NCBI GenBank assembly: GCA_012927585.1
Contig: JABBOY010000025.1
Span: 78,058 to 142,057 of the forward strand
Origin: Glaciimonas sp.
GTDB lineage: Bacteria; Pseudomonadota; Gammaproteobacteria; Burkholderiales; Burkholderiaceae_D
Direction of reading: 5' to 3'
DNA length: 64,000 bases
Positions 58,597 through 64,000 of this stretch are shown here, in pieces (position 1 is the stretch's first letter; each line of letters opens with the position of its first letter). The position numbers were made by a program, and so were the translations under genes. The notes below the pieces were generated by a model. The model was not told the origin of the DNA, did no database searches, and was given only the letters and a program-made list of their open reading frames with translations.

Positions 58597-59903
58597 AATC
58601 TGGCAGCAGAGCGATAACCCGCCGCACCGTCCTTAAAGCCGGCAGCACGTTGCTGCTGTCCCTGATCGCGCCGGGGCTTTCATTTGCCGCGCAAATCGTC
58701 GCAGTGCGGGTGTGGCCATCGGATGAATACACCCGCGTCACGCTAGAAAATGACAGCAACCTGAAGGCCAGCCATTTTCTGGTGCAAAATCCAAACCGCC
58801 TGGTAATCGATATTGAAGGACTGAAACTTAATCCCACCCTGAAGGAATTGATAGCCAAGATCCAGTCCAACGACCCCTACATCAGCCAGGTACGAGTCGG
58901 GCAGAACCGTCCAAACGTGGTGCGTCTGGTGTTCGATCTGAAAACGGAAGTCAGGCCGCAAGTATTCACCCTGGCGCCAGTCGGCGAATACAAGTACCGA
59001 CTGGTTTTCGATCTGTACCCGACACGCGAATATGACCCGATTGCCGCTCTGATCGAATCCGGCGAGCGGCCGGAAGACCGTCCTTTCGACAATCCGACGG
59101 CAACCATCGAAACCCTGCCGCAAATCAGGCCCGAGCCGCCGCTTGCCAAAATCGAGCCGAAACCGGATCGCAGCAGCAATGCGTCAAACATGACGCGCAT
59201 GGTCACCATTGCAATCGATCCCGGTCACGGCGGCGAAGACCCCGGTGCGGTCGGCCGCGGTGGCAGCTACGAAAAAAATATCGTGCTGGCGATCGCCAAG
59301 CGCCTGAAAGCGAAGATCGAGCAACAACCGAACATGCGCGTGATGCTAACCCGCGACGCCGATTATTTCGTGCCGCTGCAGGTGCGGGTGCAAAAAGCGC
59401 GCCGGGTGCAGGCCGATCTGTTCATGTCGATCCATGCCGATGCCTTTGTGCTGCCGACCGCGCGCGGTTCGTCCGTATTCGCGCTATCGGAAAAAGGCGC
59501 TTCCTCTACCTCTGCGCGCTGGCTGGCCAACAAAGAGAATTCAGCCGACCTGATCGGTGGCGTAAATATCAAAAACCATGATCTGCAACTGGCCAGCGTA
59601 TTGCTTGATCTGTCCACCACCGCGCAAATCAATGACAGCATGAAGCTGGGCAAAGCGATTCTGGGCGAGATCGGCGGCATCAACCAGTTGCACAAAGGCT
59701 CTGTCGAGCAAGCCGGTTTTGCGGTACTGAAAGCGCCCGACATTCCATCGGTGCTAATCGAAACCGCCTTCATCTCGAACCCCGAAGAAGAAGCCAAACT
59801 CACCGATAACGCCTATCAGGATCAGATGGCCGACGCGATCATGAATGGCATCAAGAAATACTTTGCGAGAAATCCGCCGCTGTCGAAGAACCGGATGACT
59901 TAA
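58560..59903 (+). CDS. amiC: N-acetylmuramoyl-L-alanine amidase, AmiC-like
   Basis: A 447-residue periplasmic amidase that cleaves septal peptidoglycan. A twin-arginine signal is present (TRRTVLKAGSTLLLSL, about residues 20-40). An AMIN domain (about 47-160, IVAVRVWPSDEYTRV opening) targets the septum; a linker rich in Pro follows. The zinc amidase domain (about 215-440) has IDPGHGGEDPGA, MSIHADAF and the catalytic Glu in VLIETAFISN. It normally would be followed by mutL or miaA in related genomes; here the integron-integrase remnant begins 27 bp downstream. Confidence 0.94.
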   Translation: MPRPPALRTQLMKSGSRAITRRTVLKAGSTLLLSLIAPGLSFAAQIVAVRVWPSDEYTRVTLENDSNLKASHFLVQNPNRLVIDIEGLKLNPTLKELIAKIQSNDPYISQVRVGQNRPNVVRLVFDLKTEVRPQVFTLAPVGEYKYRLVFDLYPTREYDPIAALIESGERPEDRPFDNPTATIETLPQIRPEPPLAKIEPKPDRSSNASNMTRMVTIAIDPGHGGEDPGAVGRGGSYEKNIVLAIAKRLKAKIEQQPNMRVMLTRDADYFVPLQVRVQKARRVQADLFMSIHADAFVLPTARGSSVFALSEKGASSTSARWLANKENSADLIGGVNIKNHDLQLASVLLDLSTTAQINDSMKLGKAILGEIGGINQLHKGSVEQAGFAVLKAPDIPSVLIETAFISNPEEEAKLTDNAYQDQMADAIMNGIKKYFARNPPLSKNRMT

Positions 59904-59929
59904 CACGATGGAGTAAAGAAGAGTCCACA

Positions 59930-60474
59930 CTACAACCGATCCAGCGGACTTATCACACCCTTGCCATCACGCACAATAATTTCCCTGCTTTCAGTTCAAC
60001 ATCTTTCACCCGCAACCGCACCGCCCCCATCAAACGCATGCCGGTGCCATGCAACAACTTGATGATCAAGCCAATCGGTTCCGGTGCTGTGCTGTGGCGG
60101 TCTGGTGCAACAGGGCTTGGATTTCCGTGATGGTGAGTAGCACCGGCAAACGCCGGGGCTTTTTTGAGCGCTCAAAATTATCCAGCCACGGCAAACCCAC
60201 TGCCAACACTTCGCGGTACAAAAAAAATCGCCGACAACGCCTGGTTCTGGGTGGAACTGGACACATACCGCTGTGTAGCCGGACAGGTTAAAAATACCTC
60301 CAGCTCAAGCGCGTACATTTCCAAAGTTTGGCGCTTTTGGTGATACAAAATGCACCGTTTAATGCAGGCGATATAGGTTCTTTCCGTACTCAGGCTATAG
60401 CGTTTGAAACGAATCTTGCCATCGACTTGGTCGAGTCATTTTTTGGGTTGCGTCGATGTTGAATTTGTTTCCAT
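59930..60474 (-). pseudogene. Integron-integrase (IntI-type tyrosine recombinase) pseudogene
   Basis: Minus-strand translation in pieces matches integron integrases. The N-terminal arm reads IRFKRYSLSTERTYIACIKR and SSTQNQALSAIFF; after a frameshift in an eight-base T run (near 60220) comes LYREVLAVGLPWLDNF and KPRRLPVLLT; after a further shift, GTGMRLMGAVRLRVKDVE, carrying the first catalytic Arg. A stop interrupts codon 13. The C-terminal third with HxxR and the catalytic Tyr is missing. At least one nonsense codon and two to three frameshifts make it inactive. Cassette-like genes start on the other side of its 5' end, the expected integron geometry. Confidence 0.9.
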
Positions 60475-60526
60475 GACTTGTCCTGTTGCATTATACTTTT
60501 TGCTAACAAAACCATAAGTTACTTTA

Positions 60527-60597
60527 ATTTTAACCATGACTGTACGACATACTCAGATGATTATTGGACAACTGATGTCGTATATATTACGTTAGCT
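60527..60597 (+). other. attI- or attC-like recombination site beside the integrase remnant
   Basis: Between the integrase 5' end and the first cassette gene lies a TTTTAAC block, an 8-bp perfect inverted repeat (TACGACAT at 60543-60550 and ATGTCGTA at 60575-60582) and a terminal ACGTTAGCT resembling the integron crossover sequence. It is either the attI site or the attC of an ORF-less first cassette. Confidence 0.55.
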
Positions 60598-60622
60598 GTC
60601 AAACTACGCGCAACCACCATCT

Positions 60623-61333
60623 ATGTCACAACACATCGGCATTGTTGCCTGTTCTGCCGAAGGCGCTGCCCTTTGCTACCGCACCATTTGTGCTGAGGCT
60701 GCGCCGCTTCTTGGTCCGCATGCGCACCCCGAGGTGTCAATTCACTCGCACTCACTGGCCGACTACGTGGACTGTCTCAATCGAGCTGATCTAGAGGGAG
60801 TCGCCCAATTGATGCTGTTGTCAGCAACCAAGCTGGCGTCGATTGGAGCCGATTTCTTGATCTGCCCAGACAACACCGTTCATCAGGCATTCGCCTATGT
60901 CCAGCCGAAGACACCTCTGCCCTGGCTTCATATTGCTGAAGTCGTTGCAATCGAGGCAGCGTCGCGCGGGTACAAGCGCTTGGGCCTCACTGGCACGAGC
61001 TGGCTGGTAAACAGTGAGGTTTACCCCGAAAAGCTCGCGGCCCTAAAACTCCAGTGCGTTCGCCCGAGCATTGCCGAGCGAGAGGAAACCAATCGAATCA
61101 TCATGGAAGAGCTCGTATATGGCGTGTTTCGATTGGAAGGCACCGCTTACTTCCAGCAGGTCTTTGCGCGCATGAAAGATGAACACTGTGACGCTGTGAT
61201 CCTGGGTTGCACCGAAATCCCATTGATCATGAGCGACTCAAATTCGCCGCTACCCACGCTTGATTCCACACGTCTACTCGCTCGAGCGGCATTGGGCAGG
61301 GCTGTTCAGAGCGCGGCGAAGAATGACGGCTAA
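60623..61333 (+). CDS. Aspartate/glutamate racemase family protein, cassette-like
   Basis: A 236-residue member of the Asp/Glu/hydantoin racemase superfamily. Both catalytic cysteines are visible, in LICPDNTVHQ (near residue 93) and VILGCTEIPL (near 194), and the opening IGIVACSAEGA is the typical first strand. It would interconvert L and D forms of an acidic amino acid or act on a related substrate. The gene starts 26 bp after the attI/attC-like crossover and is followed by attC sequences, the layout of an integron cassette. Confidence 0.85.
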   Translation: MSQHIGIVACSAEGAALCYRTICAEAAPLLGPHAHPEVSIHSHSLADYVDCLNRADLEGVAQLMLLSATKLASIGADFLICPDNTVHQAFAYVQPKTPLPWLHIAEVVAIEAASRGYKRLGLTGTSWLVNSEVYPEKLAALKLQCVRPSIAEREETNRIIMEELVYGVFRLEGTAYFQQVFARMKDEHCDAVILGCTEIPLIMSDSNSPLPTLDSTRLLARAALGRAVQSAAKNDG

Positions 61334-61616
61334 CCCTTCCATCGAGGCTACAACGCCCGTAGTTATTGGCTCTCCGCATCACGCACTTGTGGCGCGTCTT
61401 TCCATGCTGAAGTCAGGCGTCCGCTTGTCTCGGCCTCAACGCCAGTTACCTCTTGTGGGGGCTTCATGGCTGGCGCATTTAAGAAACTCTGTTAAAACAG
61501 CTCTCTTTTCAAACCATCGTCGTTCTAACCCGGCGCTCAACCGGACGCTGCGCGATAAAGCCGTGCAGCGCTGATTAGCTCTACGTTAAATCACAACAAA
61601 CCACAGAAAGGTAACC
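61334..61616. other. attC remnants and ORF-less segment between cassette genes
   Basis: Directly after the racemase stop, GCTAACCCTTCCATCGAGG (from about 61330) looks like the 5' half of one attC site whose 3' half is lost. About 170 bp without a supported gene follow, then a complete attC at 61523-61591. This suggests deletion of a cassette or fusion of two attC sites. Confidence 0.55.
61523..61591 (+). other. attC site
   Basis: 69 bp with 5' core TTCTAAC, inner hairpin arms CGCTGC and GCAGCG, and 3' core GTTAAAT preceded by TAC. The architecture (imperfect palindrome ending in GTTRRRY) is that of an integron attC. The next gene starts 25 bp later. Confidence 0.8.
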
Positions 61617-62285
61617 ATGAAACTCTTTATTAAGAAAAATCGAGGATTTCTAATCTTCTTGCTTTGCTTTGGATTCTTCCGAACAGCCATGGCCGACTGG
61701 AATCCCATACCGTCCAGCTCTATGCGGCCAACTCTTCTGGAAGGAGATGTCGTCCTCGTTAATCGACTCGCCTATAACTTCAAACTGCCACTGACCGACA
61801 TCGCAGTTCTAAAACTTGGAAGTCCTCAGCGTGGGGATGTCATCACTTTCACATCTCCGGTGGATGGTGTGCGCTTGATCAAGCGGCTTGTCGGCGTTCC
61901 TGGTGACGTAGTGGAAATGAAGAACGAAATACTCTTCATCAACGGGGCAGCCGCACAGTACAGTGCCTTGCAAAGCGTCACGGAGCCCATGGACTACGGC
62001 CGTGCCACCGAAGGTCTGAGAACAACGGAACGCATTATAGGAAACGAACGCACTATACAGTTCTTACCAGACATGCACGCAAAGCGAAGCTTCGGCCCAA
62101 CTGTCGTCCCAGACGATAGTTACTTCTTCCTCGGCGACAACCGTGACAACAGTGCCGACTCCCGCTACATCGGCGTTGTTCCTCGTCGACTGCTTATTGG
62201 CCGAGCCCACCACATCCTTGTTTCGGCGAACATCAAAGGCGATTGGTTGCCGCGTCTAGAACGAATTGGCGAACGCATACAGTAG
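61617..62285 (+). CDS. Signal peptidase I (LepB family), cassette-borne
   Basis: A 222-residue type I signal peptidase homologue. The catalytic Ser is in PSSSMRPTL (S35) and the Lys in RLIKRLVGVPGD (K89); box E GDNRDNSADSRYIG is near residue 170. There is one N-terminal hydrophobic segment (FLIFLLCFGFF), acting as signal or anchor, instead of the two of housekeeping LepB. It is flanked by attC sites on both sides, so it is a cassette gene and an additional rather than the main signal peptidase. AAAGG precedes the ATG. Confidence 0.88.
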   Translation: MKLFIKKNRGFLIFLLCFGFFRTAMADWNPIPSSSMRPTLLEGDVVLVNRLAYNFKLPLTDIAVLKLGSPQRGDVITFTSPVDGVRLIKRLVGVPGDVVEMKNEILFINGAAAQYSALQSVTEPMDYGRATEGLRTTERIIGNERTIQFLPDMHAKRSFGPTVVPDDSYFFLGDNRDNSADSRYIGVVPRRLLIGRAHHILVSANIKGDWLPRLERIGERIQ

Positions 62286-62299
62286 GTCGCTCAGTGTAA

Positions 62300-62359
62300 T
62301 CTAACCCATCATTCAACTGAGACTGACTGAAGCGAGCCCCTTAATTCAAACGTTGGGCA
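62300..62359 (+). other. attC site
   Basis: 60 bp with perfect 5' core ATCTAAC (RYYYAAC), CCCATCATTCAA/TTAATTCAAACG-type spacers, and perfect 3' core GTTGGGC (GTTRRRY). It is the cleanest attC in the window. Confidence 0.88.
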
Positions 62360-62374
62360 TCATTAGGAGCACCT

Positions 62375-62983
62375 ATGGAGAAAGTTGATCTCAAGAAGGA
62401 ATTGAAGCATCTGTACCGTCCCTCAGCCAAGGAGGTTGTCCAGGTTGATGTCCCAACGATGAACTACTTGATGGTGGATGGGGAAGGCGACCCCAATAGC
62501 TCGCAGGCATACTCTGATGCCGTTGAGGTTCTATTCATGGCTTCCTATGCTGTGAAGTTTATGGTCAAGAAGGGGGCGTCGGCAATTGACTACGGAGTCA
62601 TGCCCTTAGAAGGTCTATGGTGGGCTGACGATATGTCGAAGTTCACAACCTCTGACAAGTCCAATTGGAAATGGACGATGATGATTGCGCAGCCCTTTTT
62701 CGTCACGCGGGAAATCATTGAGCGCGCTATCGCCGACGTGGAAAAGAAAAAGAACCCAACGGCTATTTCCAAGCTGCGACTGGAAGCCTTTTCAGAAGGT
62801 CGGTGCGCGCAAATTCTGCATGTTGGCCCGTTTTCCGAAGAAGGGCCGACGATTGAGAAGGTGCATCAGTTCATTGACTCCAGAAGTCGGCGGACTGGAA
62901 AGCATCATGAAATTTACTTGAGCGATATTCGTAAAGCTGCCCCATCGAAATGGAAAACCATCATCAGGCAACCAATGCAATGA
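62375..62983 (+). CDS. GyrI-like small-molecule-binding domain protein, cassette-borne
   Basis: A 202-residue protein of the GyrI-like (SOUL/BacA-type) small-molecule-binding class, recognised from its opening VDLKKELKHLYRPS, VDVPTMNYLMVDGEGDP and the later LEGLWWADDM and QILHVGPFSEEGPTI. Family members bind drugs or other ligands; no enzyme activity is implied. AGGAGCACCT before the ATG is a strong ribosome-binding site placed right after the attC core. The stop codon directly abuts the next attC. Confidence 0.88.
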   Translation: MEKVDLKKELKHLYRPSAKEVVQVDVPTMNYLMVDGEGDPNSSQAYSDAVEVLFMASYAVKFMVKKGASAIDYGVMPLEGLWWADDMSKFTTSDKSNWKWTMMIAQPFFVTREIIERAIADVEKKKNPTAISKLRLEAFSEGRCAQILHVGPFSEEGPTIEKVHQFIDSRSRRTGKHHEIYLSDIRKAAPSKWKTIIRQPMQ

Positions 62984-62984
62984 T

Positions 62985-63047
62985 TGCTAACCCTGCATTC
63001 GAACGGACTGCGCAAAAACACGCAGCCCCTCAATTTGAACAGTAGAC
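62985..63047 (+). other. attC site with decayed 3' core
   Basis: 5' core TGCTAAC, inner hairpin arms CTGCG and CGCAG, spacer CAATTTGAAC, but the 3' end reads CAGTAGAC where CGTTAGAC would be expected. The crossover triplet is therefore mutated and this site may no longer recombine. Confidence 0.75.
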
Positions 63048-63088
63048 CTCACAAATCCTCACGCGCTCAACTTCGCACGCTTACTCAA

Positions 63089-63610
63089 ATGCCCACAGAC
63101 ATATTCCAAGATACTCCTTCCACTTTACGCTCGCTATTCGGCTACAAGGCGTGGGCAAACGAAGAACTGTTCGCGGCCCTCGCCTTGGTAGACGCCGTCA
63201 AACATCCTGCCGAAGCCAATACCGCAATCCGAATTCTGAATCATGTCTATGTGGTTGACTGCATATTCAAAGCTCACCTCGCGGGCAATGTCCATGACTA
63301 CGCGGCGACGAACACAAAGGAAACCCCAACTTTGAGTGCTCTCGCAGCGGCGGCGAAAGAGGTAGATGCTTGGTTCGTCGCCTACGTCAAAAACCTGCCA
63401 AACTCGTCGCTTCAAGAGCAGATACACTTCGTCTTCACAGACGGAGATGCGGGTCTCATGAGTCGTGAAGAGATGCTCCTGCACGTCGTCACGCATGGCG
63501 GCTATCACCGCGGTGCTGCTGGCCAAGTCATGCGCACCGCATCCGTGGCTCCGCCTCGAGATCTGTACACGCGCTTTCTTCATACGTCTGAGCCAGGACG
63601 GCGCCAGTGA
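63089..63610 (+). CDS. DinB family protein, cassette-borne
   Basis: A 173-residue four-helix DinB/YfiT-type protein, putatively metal-dependent. The metal-binding histidines are in RILNHVYVVD (near residue 50) and THGGYHRG (near 136-142); the end DLYTRFLHTSEP is characteristic. The ATG at 63089 is preferred since the frame upstream overlaps the attC. The enzymatic role is unknown; relatives are thiol transferases or damage-induced proteins. Confidence 0.85.
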   Translation: MPTDIFQDTPSTLRSLFGYKAWANEELFAALALVDAVKHPAEANTAIRILNHVYVVDCIFKAHLAGNVHDYAATNTKETPTLSALAAAAKEVDAWFVAYVKNLPNSSLQEQIHFVFTDGDAGLMSREEMLLHVVTHGGYHRGAAGQVMRTASVAPPRDLYTRFLHTSEPGRRQ

Positions 63611-63640
63611 CGTTATACATTTTCAAAAAGGAATTGACTC

Positions 63641-64000
63641 ATGCTTTCCGTCTTCAAAAAACCGATAGTCCTGTTAAAGCTCGAAGGCTTCGTTGTCTTT
63701 CTCTTAGCGCTCGTTATGTATTGGCAAGAGTCTTTCGGATGGACGCTTTTTTGGTCAACCGTATTACTCCCTGACCTTGCACTCTTTGGGTATCTGATTA
63801 ATGCCAAGGTTGGCGCAACGGCGTACAACATCACGCATTCAAAGTTGTTGCCTGGCGCATTAGCTGTTGTTGCCATCGCAACGGGTAATGCCTTGTTCTC
63901 GGCCTTGGCTCTTATTTGGTTTGTTCACATCGGCGTAGATAGGATGTTGGGTTACGGCTTAAAGTACCCGGAGGGATTTAAAGTCACCCATCTTGGTACC
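63641..64000 (+). CDS. DUF4260 family membrane protein (3' end outside window)
   Basis: An ATG at 63641 with AAAGGA upstream opens a frame that runs to the window end (120 codons, no stop). The product has about four hydrophobic segments and the DUF4260 pattern: VLLKLEGFVVFLLAL, LLPDLALFGYL, AYNITHSKLLPG, and HIGVDRMLGYGLKYPEGFK. Family length is about 120 residues, so little is missing. ACGTTATAC 20-30 bp upstream looks like a cassette junction although a full attC is not visible. Function unknown. Confidence 0.8.
   Translation, partial: MLSVFKKPIVLLKLEGFVVFLLALVMYWQESFGWTLFWSTVLLPDLALFGYLINAKVGATAYNITHSKLLPGALAVVAIATGNALFSALALIWFVHIGVDRMLGYGLKYPEGFKVTHLGT

Overview
The window looks like chromosome of a betaproteobacterium in the order Burkholderiales, most like Oxalobacteraceae (Herminiimonas/Janthinobacterium type). 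The basis is the gene order ilvI-ilvH-ilvC ... psd-pssA-leuA, the ECF sigma/DUF3619/DUF3106/RDD cluster, a 324-residue ThyA of the kind I associate with Burkholderiales, and the overall protein character. No rRNA, tRNA or CRISPR array was seen.

Layout. 1-5.6 kb: the end of an ABC exporter and small accessory genes (isochorismatase-like hydrolase, cupin, DUF5335, TerB-like) around thyA. 5.6-11.2 kb: a ferritin-like diiron protein, a cation/proton antiporter, folA and a large PLP-dependent basic amino acid decarboxylase. 11.2-15.6 kb (minus): an aldehyde:ferredoxin oxidoreductase operon of the three-subunit tungsten type (AorA FeS, AorB tungstopterin, AorC FAD) with a MoaD-like carrier and one unrecognised small gene. 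16.3-23.6 kb (plus, divergent): six overlapping genes for a membrane complex related to hydrogenase-4 and complex I. Its large subunit lacks the usual NiFe-binding cysteines, so it is an energy-converting hydrogenase-related (Ehr-type) complex rather than an obvious hydrogenase. 23.7-35.7 kb (mostly minus): housekeeping block dcd, pnp, rpsO, leuA, pssA, psd, a SIMPL protein, and ilvC-ilvH-ilvI. 36-38.2 kb: ECF sigma-factor cluster. 38.3-42.3 kb (minus): nitrate/nitrite-type ABC transporter behind a NasT-like ANTAR antiterminator, with a leader terminator between them. 42.4-48.8 kb: tsaD, plsY, trhO, dnaE. 48.9-54.2 kb: lipopolysaccharide genes (O-antigen ligase-like, GT9, GT8, MsbA-like exporter). 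54.5-59.9 kb: a diguanylate cyclase, an AEC transporter, queG, tsaE, amiC.

59.9-64 kb is a fossil integron. A frameshifted, truncated integron-integrase pseudogene (minus) abuts a plus-strand row of cassette-like genes (Asp/Glu racemase family, signal peptidase I, GyrI-like, DinB, DUF4260) separated by attC-like sites.

Three things stand out. (1) The divergent pairing of a tungsten aldehyde oxidoreductase operon with an Ehr-type proton-pumping complex suggests a linked aldehyde-oxidation/energy-conservation module. (2) A 59-bp element I do not recognise occurs seven times, always intergenic, with no gaps between copies and fixed GTAT, GCGG and ATACTCC blocks. Every copy lies just downstream of a same-strand gene. 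(3) The Ehr small-subunit gene carries an in-frame palindromic repeat that adds about 20 residues between its two ferredoxin clusters.
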